Below, in pieces: positions 8,730 to 20,395 of a DNA stretch of 64,000 nt; within the stretch, counting starts at the first letter, position 1; each line of letters starts with the position of its first letter. This stretch comes from Myxococcales bacterium. GTDB lineage: Bacteria > Myxococcota_A > Polyangia > Nannocystales > Nannocystaceae. The stretch spans positions 307,153-371,152 of the forward strand of contig JACKDW010000008.1 of NCBI GenBank assembly GCA_020633295.1, read 5' to 3'. The notes below the pieces were generated by a model. The model was not told the DNA's origin and made no database searches. It saw only the letters and a program-made list of their open reading frames with translations. Both the position numbers and the translations under genes were made by a program.

Positions 8730-8938
8730 CATTTGCCTCCGTGGTATCCGCCAGCCCAGATGAAGGTCGGGCCGCGGCTGCGGACGGTGTCCTTGTTGGA
8801 TTGTTTGGTGACCTTGCCGCGCGAGCCCCCCGGGCCGAGCCAACCGCGGGGGCCGCCGAGCAGCAGCAGCGCGAGGCTGGCGCCGGCGACGAGCCAGTAG
8901 GTCAGCAAGAAGCCCTTGAATTTGATCGCGCCGAGCAC
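8729..8938 (-). CDS. 69-aa single-pass membrane protein
   Basis: GTG 8938 opens a 69-codon frame; AGGA lies about 6 nt upstream. One hydrophobic helix (LLTYWLVAGASLALLLLGG, residues ~11-29) is followed by a short basic/polar tail ending GYHGGK. The stop overlaps the DUF350 start. I recognise no family. Its position between DUF4178 and DUF350 and the stop-start coupling suggest a small subunit of the same membrane complex. Confidence 0.6.
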   Translation of the reverse strand: MLGAIKFKGFLLTYWLVAGASLALLLLGGPRGWLGPGGSRGKVTKQSNKDTVRSRGPTFIWAGGYHGGK

Positions 8939-8981
8939 GTGTGGTCCTGTGGTCGCGGGTGGTGAAGTGTCTCTTTGACCC

Positions 8982-9103
8982 GGTAAAGTCCGGTACGGGG
9001 ATTCCGGTAATGAGTGTCCGGTATTACGAGTCGGGTATTGCGAGTCTTATTGCGAGCGTCGGGTGCGAAGATTCGCGTGGAGCGCGTCGGGTGCGAGGAG
9101 CTT
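8982..9103. repeat. 14-bp-period imperfect tandem array (iteron-like)
   Basis: The gap between the DUF4178 stop and the 69-aa gene start is filled by about nine units with 14-bp period, the first shortened to 10: GGTAAAGTCC, GGTACGGGGATTCC, GGTAATGAGTGTCC, GGTATTACGAGTCG, GGTATTGCGAGTCT, TATTGCGAGCGTCG, GGTGCGAAGATTCG, CGTGGAGCGCGTCG, GGTGCGAGGAGCTT. Most begin GGT and end TC(C/G/T). The copies nearest the 69-aa gene are AT-richer. It could be a multi-site operator or a decaying minisatellite. Confidence 0.65.
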
Positions 9104-9122
9104 GGTCGAGGGGGCGAGTCGG

Positions 9123-10922
9123 TCAGCCGTAGTCGCTGCTCCGCCAGCGCCGGGCCTCGAAGCGGCTCGGCTGGAACGCGGCGTAGAGCGGGAACGCGAT
9201 GAGGAACAGCAGCGGCAGCAGCACGTAGCGCCAGAAGAACACGTCCTGCACGACCGTGAGCTTCAGCTCGACGCGCTCGAGGTAGCGCTTCTCCGGAGGG
9301 AGCGCGTCGGCCGTGGTCGCGAGCTCGCTCGCGGCGTCGACCGCCGCGCCGTCAGGCTTCGCCCCGTCCTTGGTCACGGGCAGCGCGACGCTTGCGTCGA
9401 CCGGCGTCATCTCGAGCGCGGGGTTGAGCGAGAAGCTCACGTTCTCGTCCAAGATGGTGAGCGTGCGCGTCTGTCGAACCTCGCCGGCGCCCTTGCGCGC
9501 CCGAACCACGTACTCGCCGGCGGGCAGCGCGTTGAACTGGTACATGCCGTACGCGTTCGTCTTGGTCCGGAGGATCTTCGGGAGGCACGTGCAGTGGACG
9601 CTTACGTCGACGTCGTCGAGCGGGCCGCCGCCGGTCTCCGAGATCGTGCCGTAGAGCTTCGCCTTCACGCCGAGATCGCCGACGTCGTCGAGGATCCGCT
9701 GCAGCTCAGCGCTCGGCGCGTACGTCGAGGCGGCGCCCGAGGGCTTGGGCTCCGAGGCCTGGAAGCTGACCTGCAGGAGGTAGTCGCCGCCCGGGACGCC
9801 GTTGACCCGCATCACGCCGTTGTCGTCGATCTCGCTCCACCCGGGCCCGCTGTAGGCGCTGATCTCCGCGCCGAGCGCGAAGGCCTGCTCGGTCTCGAGG
9901 TTCACGAGCATGACCTCGGCGTAGGCCCAGGAATTGTCGAGCGAGCGCGAGCTGAGCGCGAGCTGCAGCGAGGTCCGCTCGCCCTCTTGGCCGATCGTGA
10001 GCTGCTCGCTGACGGTCTCGTGCGCGCGCGCGGTGAAGGTCTTGAGGTGCTTGCGCTCGCGCCCGGAGCCGTAGGCGATCGCGACCGCGAGCCACAGGAC
10101 CATCAGCGCGGCGAACGAGATCCACGTCGCGCGCACGGTCGCGGGCCAGGGGTTCGGCTCGAGCATGCCGATGCCGGTCGGCTTGGGCGGCGCGCCGCCG
10201 GGCGAGAACGCGGCCCAGACCTCGGCGACGTCGACGTGCCGCGCGCGCGTGAACTGCAGGTCCTCGCCGCTCTCGCCGCGGGTGCGCTCGATCGAGATGC
10301 CGCGCGGCGGCGCGATGTAGTCGTTGATCTCGGCCTCGTCGCCCTCGCGCACCTGCCAGGGGAACTCGCCCTCGACGTAGGTGACGCGCGCCTGCGAGCG
10401 CTGGAAGTGGCGGTAGACCTCGCCCTCGTACTCGGCGCGGTTCAGCGACGAGCCCCAGTCGGACTCGTCGTCGCGGCCGATCCGCGGCGCGCCTGGTAGC
10501 GCCTGGCCCAAAGACCAGTGCGCGTCGGTCATCGAGAAGATCAGCCAGCGGTAGCCGGCGTAGGGGTTAAACAGCAGGAACTCCTGCCAGGGGTACGAGA
10601 CCCCGAACTCGCCGGGGCACTCGCGCCAGACGATGCCGATGATCTCCCACTCGCCGCCGTCGAGCGTCCCGCGGGCGTAGAGCGGCAGCGCCGACTCCCG
10701 GCGCTCGCGCGCGGCGCGCTGGAGCAGCTCGAGCGCGCCGCTGTCGTCGGGGCCGAGCGTGCTCCCGCAGTGCGCGCAGGTGACCTGCTCGCGCTGGCCG
10801 AAGCTCTTGAGCTGGATCGCGCCGCCGCAGCTGGGGCACCGCAGGCTGTCAGTCTTGGCTGGCTCACGGAACAGCTTGGGCGGCGGCGCTGCCCCGGGTC
10901 GATAGCGCTCCTCGTCAGTCAC
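9123..10922 (-). CDS. Zinc-ribbon DUF4178 membrane protein with CarboxypepD_reg-like domain
   Basis: 599 aa from GTG 10922, which overlaps the upstream DUF4178 gene by 8 bp. Residues 29-52 hold two Cys pairs (CPSC, CAHC), a zinc ribbon. Residues ~70-220 are a DUF4178 domain (GEWEIIGIVWRECPGEFGVS, EFLLFNPYAGYRWLIF, YVEGEFPWQV). A transmembrane helix spans ~264-286. The long extracytoplasmic part includes a beta-sandwich of the carboxypeptidase-regulatory type (GTISETGGGPLDDVDVSVHC, NAYGMYQFNALPAGEYVVRA; ~430-500). A final helix (~562-585) with a short basic tail brings the C-terminus back inside. DUF4178 is uncharacterised but repeatedly found with DUF350 and spermidine synthase. The added Ig-like/CarboxypepD_reg ectodomain is unusual. 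Confidence 0.8.
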   Translation of the reverse strand: MTDEERYRPGAAPPPKLFREPAKTDSLRCPSCGGAIQLKSFGQREQVTCAHCGSTLGPDDSGALELLQRAARERRESALPLYARGTLDGGEWEIIGIVWRECPGEFGVSYPWQEFLLFNPYAGYRWLIFSMTDAHWSLGQALPGAPRIGRDDESDWGSSLNRAEYEGEVYRHFQRSQARVTYVEGEFPWQVREGDEAEINDYIAPPRGISIERTRGESGEDLQFTRARHVDVAEVWAAFSPGGAPPKPTGIGMLEPNPWPATVRATWISFAALMVLWLAVAIAYGSGRERKHLKTFTARAHETVSEQLTIGQEGERTSLQLALSSRSLDNSWAYAEVMLVNLETEQAFALGAEISAYSGPGWSEIDDNGVMRVNGVPGGDYLLQVSFQASEPKPSGAASTYAPSAELQRILDDVGDLGVKAKLYGTISETGGGPLDDVDVSVHCTCLPKILRTKTNAYGMYQFNALPAGEYVVRARKGAGEVRQTRTLTILDENVSFSLNPALEMTPVDASVALPVTKDGAKPDGAAVDAASELATTADALPPEKRYLERVELKLTVVQDVFFWRYVLLPLLFLIAFPLYAAFQPSRFEARRWRSSDYG

Positions 10923-11586
10923 GCCAGCCCTCGTACTTCCTGAGCGGGCGCAGCCCGAGCTCGGTGAGCGTGACCGCGCGCCCGCTGAACAGCGCGGGCT
11001 CGTGGTGCTGACCGCTGGTGCCGTAGTCGAGCGTCATGAAGGCGCCCCACGCGTCGCGCAGGTCGACGCTGTAGTAGGTCTCGCCGCCGCGGGTATCAAA
11101 GGGCAGGCAGCCCTCGGAGCCCACGTACTGCGCGGCGCGCTTGTCCGTGATGACCATCGGCGAGCGGCTGACCTGCAGGCGCTGCCCGACCTTGAGCCCC
11201 GAGAAGGTCGGCGTGCTCTGCTTGTTGTTGCGACCGATCGTGAACTTGGCCTGCCGCTGAGTGATCGCGAAGCTGCCCTGGGCGTCGCTGAGCCAGCCGT
11301 TGCCGCCGCGCCCGAACTCGACGTACCACTCGTTCCAGGTCCCGCGCGCGTAGCGGATCTGCAGCCGGCCGATGATCTCGAAGGGCGCGTCGTCCAGCCG
11401 CCCCTTGCCGCCGAGCAGGATCGGGCTGCCGTTGTCGACGAGCGCCGAGATCTTGCCGACGAGCTCGACGTCGGCGCCGGTGCGCACCACGGTGCTGCCG
11501 CAGTACTCGCAGACGAGCGACAGCGAGGTCCCGCGAAACGGCGCAGGCGCGCCGCACTGGGGACACTGGATCGCGCGCTCGGGCAT
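10915..11586 (-). CDS. Zinc-ribbon DUF4178 protein
   Basis: 223 aa. N-terminal zinc ribbon with CPQC (8-11) and CEYC (26-29). Residues ~55-220 are a DUF4178 domain: LLGGKGRLDDAPFEIIGRLQ, WNEWYVEFGRGGNGWLSDAQ, then a second half with SEGCLPFDTRGGETYYSVDL. No signal or membrane helix, so it is cytosolic. It is the first gene of the minus-strand DUF4178-DUF350 group and overlaps the membrane DUF4178 gene by 8 bp, so the two are probably made in fixed ratio and may form a complex. A CACAAT hexamer lies 10 nt upstream of ATG 11586 and may be the -10 element. Confidence 0.8.
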   Translation of the reverse strand: MPERAIQCPQCGAPAPFRGTSLSLVCEYCGSTVVRTGADVELVGKISALVDNGSPILLGGKGRLDDAPFEIIGRLQIRYARGTWNEWYVEFGRGGNGWLSDAQGSFAITQRQAKFTIGRNNKQSTPTFSGLKVGQRLQVSRSPMVITDKRAAQYVGSEGCLPFDTRGGETYYSVDLRDAWGAFMTLDYGTSGQHHEPALFSGRAVTLTELGLRPLRKYEGWRD

Positions 11587-11861
11587 CGGCGCCGTGATTG
11601 TGCCACACGACGTCGCGGCCGCGCGGACGGCTCGGCGCGCGCGCGCGACAGCGCCGCGAGCGGCCCGCGTCGAGGCGCGCGCGGGCTCGCGCCGTCACGC
11701 AGGGGCGCGCGGGCTCTCCGGGGCGACGCGACGCGCCGCGCCGGCGCGTCGCGGTCGCGCCGCTTCGCGCTCCGAGGGCGCGGCGCAGGGCGCTCGCGGA
11801 ACCGCGCCCGCGGCACGGGCGCGCGCGAGCGGTGTAGATACAACGAGCGCGCCGACCGCTG

Positions 11862-11867
11862 TACGAT
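11862..11867 (+). promoter_or_regulatory. -10 element, DUF1554-like lipoprotein gene
   Basis: TACGAT ends 6 nt before ATG 11874, which places the expected transcription start on the A of the start codon. The preceding 270 bp, between the divergent genes, show no other feature. Confidence 0.55.
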
Positions 11868-11873
11868 GCCCCG

Positions 11874-12584
11874 ATGATCGCGTCCCAACCCCGTCTCCCC
11901 ACGCGCGTGCGGTGGATCGTCGCGCTGGCGCTCGGCCACGCGACGCTCGCCTGCGGCGGCGACTCGAGCACGACCGAGACCGACAGCGACGGCGCGCAGC
12001 TGAGCTGCGGCGACGGCGTGCTCGATCCCGACGAGGAGTGCGACGCGGGCCCCGCGGGCGACGAGCGCTGCGCGACCGACTGCAGCAAGCGCTCGCGCCT
12101 GGTGTTCATCTCGAGCTCGGTGCAGACCGGCGACCTCGGCGGGCTCGCGGGCGCCGACGCGATCTGCCAGGGGCTCGCGGAGGCCAACGAGCTGCCGGGC
12201 GAGTTCATGGCGTGGCTGAGCGATGACACCAGCTCGCCCTCGACGCGCTTCGTCAAGTCGACGGTCCCGTACCTGCTGCTGAACACGCGCAACGAGGAGA
12301 CGTGGCTCGTGGCCGACAGCTACGACGAGCTGATCGACGGCGAGCTCGATCGCCGGATCCTGATCGACGAGACGGGCGAGGCCGCGTTCCTCCCAACCGA
12401 CACCTGGACCAACACGCGCGCCGACGGGACGCCGGTCGACGAGAACACGAGCTGTCAGAATTGGACGGCGTCGGGCGGCGCGTCGGGCATGGTCGGCGAC
12501 GCCGATCAGCTGTCGCAGACGTGGACGCAGAACACCGCGACGTCGTGCTCGCAGTACTTCCACCTGTACTGCTTCGAGCAGTAG
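11874..12584 (+). CDS. DUF1554-like secreted lipoprotein
   Basis: 236 aa. Signal peptide with lipobox LACG (Cys ~25), then a short Thr/Asp/Ser linker (SSTTETDSDG). A Cys-rich segment follows (SCGDGVLDPDEECDAG, CATDCSK), the common myxobacterial 'CGDGxxxPGEECDxG' motif. Residues ~75-236 match the DUF1554 pattern: LVFISSSVQTGDLGGLAGAD, ICQGLAEANELPGEFMAWLS, and a C-terminal CSQYFHLYCFEQ. DUF1554 domains are related to collagen NC10/endostatin-like C-type lectin folds and are abundant in myxobacteria and Leptospira; a surface adhesion or carbohydrate-binding role is plausible but unproven. It is divergent from the DUF4178 operon. Confidence 0.8.
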   Translation: MIASQPRLPTRVRWIVALALGHATLACGGDSSTTETDSDGAQLSCGDGVLDPDEECDAGPAGDERCATDCSKRSRLVFISSSVQTGDLGGLAGADAICQGLAEANELPGEFMAWLSDDTSSPSTRFVKSTVPYLLLNTRNEETWLVADSYDELIDGELDRRILIDETGEAAFLPTDTWTNTRADGTPVDENTSCQNWTASGGASGMVGDADQLSQTWTQNTATSCSQYFHLYCFEQ

Positions 12585-12807
12585 AGGAGCCGGCCACTCC
12601 TCGAGGTGACGGCGTTCTCGCGGCTTCGCTGATTCCTGCTCCGCGAGTTCTCCAGTCGCGTGAGCGAGCGACGGCAGCGCGTCGCGCTCGGCGTCCCCAG
12701 CTCGCCCAGCATCGCTCTTCCGCGTCGGCCTCGCGTCGCGCGTCGGGTGAACGCGCGACGCTCGGGCCGAAGTCGGGCGATCGCTCCGGTTCGAGGTCGG
12801 CGAGCCG
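12585..12807. other. Intergenic gap, nothing recognised
   Basis: The 223 bp between two convergent genes hold no frame with convincing codon bias and no clear terminator hairpin with a T-run. Confidence 0.5.
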
Positions 12808-13446
12808 CTAGGGGACCGCGACCGCGACGAAGCGTTCCCAGGTGTTGCCGCCCGTGAGGGTGTCGACGACGACCGGCGCGTCGAAGGAGTCGTTGTCGCG
12901 CAGCCGCAGGCCGCGACCGTCCGGGAGGTTGGTGTGGATCGAGAGCGTTGCGTCGCCGTTGTCCATGACGCGGAGCGTCGAGTCCGCGTCGATCTGGCTC
13001 GAGATACCGATGACGCCGGTCGCGCTGATGCTGAGGTACTGGCCCGGCGGCTCGGCGCTCGTCGGATCCTCCGGCGCCTTGTAGAGAGGTCGTCGGCCAA
13101 CCCGCAGCGCGACGCGACCGCCCGGGAGGCTCTCGATGGTCCAGATCGTCGCCTCCGTCTGATCCGCCGAGGCGCTGAGCCCGTCCCCCGCAGCGTTTCG
13201 CGCCACGTAGCGCCCGAAGGTGCGGCTGAACAGGCGAATGGATATCGAGGGCAGCGAGTCGACCCGCAACGGCGAGAGCGCGTCGCGGACGACAAAACGA
13301 GCCCGGCTTCGCGCCTCTCGGGTCCGACCGTCACCCTCGGCGGGACGAAGCGCGATCCGCAGGTCCTCCCCAGGCCCGTTGTAGGTGATGTACTCGCTCG
13401 TGTAGTTCGGCGTCCGCGCGCGCAGCAGCAGGCGGCCGTCCGCGGC
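12808..13446 (-). CDS. Beta-trefoil/fascin-like protein, 5' end probably lost
   Basis: The C-terminal ~210 residues are convincing: LPSISIRLFSRTFGRYVARN, ADQTEATIWTIESLPGGRVA, GQYLSISATGVIGISSQ, STLRVMDNGDATLSIHTN and GGNTWERFVAVAVP. The repeated 'G-x-Y-hydrophobic ... W-x-I/F' pattern is that of beta-trefoil (fascin/agglutinin-like) sugar- or protein-binding modules. The open frame continues upstream to a GTG at 13755, but that part (13447-13755) is antisense to an Rdx-like fragment, has no domain or signal peptide and shows poor codon bias. I therefore mark only the supported part. If real homologues start with a signal peptide, this copy has lost its 5' end. Confidence 0.55.
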   Translation of the reverse strand, partial: AADGRLLLRARTPNYTSEYITYNGPGEDLRIALRPAEGDGRTREARSRARFVVRDALSPLRVDSLPSISIRLFSRTFGRYVARNAAGDGLSASADQTEATIWTIESLPGGRVALRVGRRPLYKAPEDPTSAEPPGQYLSISATGVIGISSQIDADSTLRVMDNGDATLSIHTNLPDGRGLRLRDNDSFDAPVVVDTLTGGNTWERFVAVAVP

Positions 13447-13641
13447 GACTATCGCCCGCGCGCGGCCAGGTTGGCCGCCGAGTTCGAGGAGGCCTTCGCG
13501 GCCCGCGTAACCCTGAGCAGAGGCCACAGCGGGGTGTTTGATGTGCGTATCGACGGCATCCTCGTGTTCTCGCGCTGGGGCGAAGGGGGGCGGTTCCCCG
13601 CAGACGGAGAGCTGGTCGCGCGGTTGCGAGCGAACGCTTGA
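13447..13641 (+). pseudogene. Rdx (SelT/SelW/SelH) family fragment lacking its CxxC N-terminus
   Basis: In plus frame 1, 13447-13641 encodes YRPRAARLAAEFEEAF, then VTLSRGHSGVFDVRIDGILV and FSRWGEGGRFPADGELVARL before TGA. This matches the C-terminal three quarters of Rdx thioredoxin-like proteins (pattern YxPRAxxL ... GVFDVxVDG ... GRFP). The family's redox motif CxxC should lie immediately upstream, ending with Cys just before Tyr; here the codons read R-G-D-Y and no Cys or start codon is near. Codon bias is good from 13441 on and lost before it. It is best read as a 5'-truncated pseudogene, head-to-head with the truncated beta-trefoil gene. Confidence 0.6.
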
Positions 13642-13843
13642 AGGCGTGTACGAGCTGGCCGCACCCGCGCCGTTGTGGGCGACGGGCGCACCGGGACCGG
13701 CTCCGGCGCGCCGGCTCCCTCGAAGCTGACGCGCGCGCCGTCGCGCTCCTCCCACGCGCTGCGGGGCGCGCCGGGTCTCGAATGACGACGGCGCGCCACC
13801 GCGAGGTGACGCGCCGTCGATGGTTGGGCTCGGCCGGGCGCGC

Positions 13844-15376
<1,533 letters not shown>

Positions 15377-15384
15377 GATTACCA

Positions 15385-15413
15385 TCTCCAGCGGAGAGAC
15401 CGCGTGAAGCGGT
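15385..15413 (-). promoter_or_regulatory. Two small hairpins covering the ribosome site of the poly-GD gene
   Basis: On the minus strand TCTCC-GCT-GGAGA (15397-15385) contains the Shine-Dalgarno sequence in its second arm. ACCGC-TTCAC-GCGGT (15413-15399) lies just 5' of it. The first hairpin could hide the ribosome site; its 3-nt loop and short arms make this tentative. Confidence 0.3.
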
Positions 15414-16007
15414 GTTTCTCCAAAGTGTTTCTTAGGTCATGTTCTGATCGTCGCGCGGTTGCAATAAATATGTCTTGAGGGACGCGTTTGTTTCCGCCGC
15501 GCGTGGCCCGACAGCGTCGCGCCGCGGGTCGTCGGGCGTGGCGCGGGCGATCCGCGTGCGCGCCGATGCCGGGCGCGCGCGCGCGGATGCTCGCGGCCGC
15601 GCGCGCGGCTGTCACCACGCGACGCGTAGCGATCGCCGCCGAGACGGTTGACCTCGCGGCGAACAACGCGATGGTGTCCGGCTATGTGAATGTGTCGCGG
15701 ACGCGCGCGGTGGACCTCGGCTCCGAGTCGCTGTGCCGACGGCCGCGACGGAGGGACCGCGCCACGCGGTCAGGTGACGCGACACGCCGTGCTGCGATCA
15801 CGGCGCGCTGGAATTGTTGGATCGCGGACGCGGAGCCGCCGGTCGAGGGGGTCGCGCGCGCGTCGACTCACGCGCGTCGGCGGGGACGTTCTTGGGTCAC
15901 GCGCGACGCCGAGCGCCCTTGGGCGCCGCGGTCACGATGTTCTGGGGCAGCGCGCGAACACGGGGTCGCCGCGACGACATTCCCCGCCGCCGGCCGCTGG
16001 CTGCGCG
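15414..16007. other. Intergenic region between divergent lipoprotein genes
   Basis: About 600 bp. An AT-rich pocket at 15415-15480 (ending in TATTTATTGCAA on the minus strand) probably contains the promoter of the poly-GD gene. From 15480 to about 16000 the sequence is GC-rich with no frame showing convincing protein features. Confidence 0.45.
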
Positions 16008-16013
16008 TATCCT
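16008..16013 (+). promoter_or_regulatory. -10 element, PNGase F-like gene
   Basis: TATCCT ends 9 nt before ATG 16023 and no Shine-Dalgarno sequence intervenes. Confidence 0.45.
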
Positions 16014-16022
16014 TGACGCGCG

Positions 16023-17282
16023 ATGTCGACGCTCTCCCTGACCCCTCGCGCCTGTCTCTTCACGCTCCTCGTCGCCGCGGCGTGCTCGGGGGGCGCGGAC
16101 ACCGGCCCCTCGACGACGGACGCGGGGAGCTCGACGGACGCGGAGACCGCCGGCACGAGCGCGGCGGCCTCGACGAGCGCGGGCAGCACGACGAGCGCCG
16201 ACGCGAGCGACACCGACACAGACACGACGGAGCCGGAGACCACGGGCCCCCCGCCGGAGCCGGTGGAGCTGGAGCTGATCAAGCAGGTCGTGTTCTACGA
16301 CGGGTACGCCGGGACCGTCGACGAGCCGGTCCCCGACGGCATCATCCGCCACAGCAACGCGCTGTACGCGACCAAGCTCGAGGACGGGGAGCTCGAGTCG
16401 ATCCAGAACACGCTCGACATGCGCGTCTATATCGGCGCGCTGTGTGACAACTACGATCGCATCGGCGGCGTGTTCCTCTCGCTCGTGCCCAAAGGCGCGG
16501 ACACATACGCGCCCGCCGAGGTCACGCGCTACGAGATCGCGCGCTTCATCACGCCGTTCATGGACATGAACAAGAAGCCAGATGTCGTCCCGTACAGCTT
16601 CGACATCGCGAACCTCGTCCCGCTGCTCAAGGACGCCGCGGTCCAGGCGGAGTACGACTTCTGGTTTGAGCTGAGCGTGTTCGGCGTGCCCTACGCGGCG
16701 AACACGGAGGTCGCCGGCTGCGCGGGCCGCAACGACGTGTTCCTCGGCGCGCTCTACCTCGACTCCTCCAGCGACCTCGAGCCCCAGGCCTTCGACTTCA
16801 CGACCCCGCTCGCGACCTACGAGGCCTTCAACAACTACCAGGAGGGCGCGACCGACGAGCTCGGCGTGACGCGCAAGACCATCGAGTTCTCGCTCGACGC
16901 CGACACCGTCGAGACCCAGCTCGTCCTCATCACCTCCAACCACGGCGCCAACCAGGGCGGCGAGGAGTACAACCGGCGCGAGCACTACGTGGGGATCGAC
17001 AACAAGCTCGTCCATCAGTACAAGCCCGGGCGCGACAGCTGCGAGCCGTGGCGCATGTACAACACGCAGGGCAACGGGATCTACGGGCCGAGCCCCAAGT
17101 CGGACGCCGCGTGGCAGTCGTTCAGCAACTGGTGCCCGGGCGACGTCATCGACACGCGGATCATCTCGATCGGGCCGCGGGACGCGGGCCCGCACACCTT
17201 CGTGATCGAGGTCCCGGACGCGCAGTTCGTCGGCGGGGAGGGCAACATCCCGTTCTCGCTCTACCTCCAGGGCCGGGAGTGA
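16023..17282 (+). CDS. Peptide-N-glycosidase F-like secreted lipoprotein
   Basis: 419 aa. Signal peptide with lipobox AAAC (Cys ~21), then a Ser/Thr/Asp/Ala linker to ~80 (TDTDTTEPETTGPPPEP). The remaining ~335 residues match the two beta-sandwich layout of PNGase F-like proteins. The C-terminal part has the signature elements REHYVGIDNKLVHQY, CEPWRMYNTQGNGIYG, FSNWCPGDVIDTRI and HTFVIEVPDAQFVGGEGNIP. PNGase F cleaves Asn-linked glycans between GlcNAc and Asn; the C-terminal domain resembles that of copper type II monooxygenases. Whether this protein keeps the catalytic acidic residues cannot be judged by eye. As a lipoprotein in a predator-type bacterium it may act on prey or host glycoproteins. 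Confidence 0.75.
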   Translation: MSTLSLTPRACLFTLLVAAACSGGADTGPSTTDAGSSTDAETAGTSAAASTSAGSTTSADASDTDTDTTEPETTGPPPEPVELELIKQVVFYDGYAGTVDEPVPDGIIRHSNALYATKLEDGELESIQNTLDMRVYIGALCDNYDRIGGVFLSLVPKGADTYAPAEVTRYEIARFITPFMDMNKKPDVVPYSFDIANLVPLLKDAAVQAEYDFWFELSVFGVPYAANTEVAGCAGRNDVFLGALYLDSSSDLEPQAFDFTTPLATYEAFNNYQEGATDELGVTRKTIEFSLDADTVETQLVLITSNHGANQGGEEYNRREHYVGIDNKLVHQYKPGRDSCEPWRMYNTQGNGIYGPSPKSDAAWQSFSNWCPGDVIDTRIISIGPRDAGPHTFVIEVPDAQFVGGEGNIPFSLYLQGRE

Positions 17283-17591
17283 GCCGCTGCACGACGGCGG
17301 GCGCGTCTCGATCCCGCGCGTGAGCGCCTGAGTTCCCGGCGCCGCGGCGCCGCGGCCCCGCTCGCGCCGAGCTCCTCGGCGGCTCGCGAGCGCCGCGATC
17401 GACGACGCGGTCGTCGGCGGCGCGCGGCCTCGGAACAGCGTGTCTCTACGGACACGTCGCCGTCGTCGTCGGGCTCGCGCGGTTTCGCCAGGCCACGCGT
17501 CGGCGGAGCGCCGGTCGTCGAAATCACCGTCGCGCGCGCGGCCGCGCCCGGCTCACGGGCTCGCGCGATACAGTGATCGCAGCCGGGGTCG
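17283..17591. other. Intergenic region with perfect inverted repeat
   Basis: The 309-bp gap before the kinase gene contains CGTGTC (17439-17444) and GACACG (17451-17456) around the loop TCTACG. A -10-like TACAGT is at 17569-17574, 17 nt before the TTG start. Otherwise nothing is recognised. Confidence 0.4.
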
Positions 17592-20363
<2,772 letters not shown>

Positions 20364-20395
20364 TCGCGAGTCGCGCCGAGCGACGCGGTCGCGGC

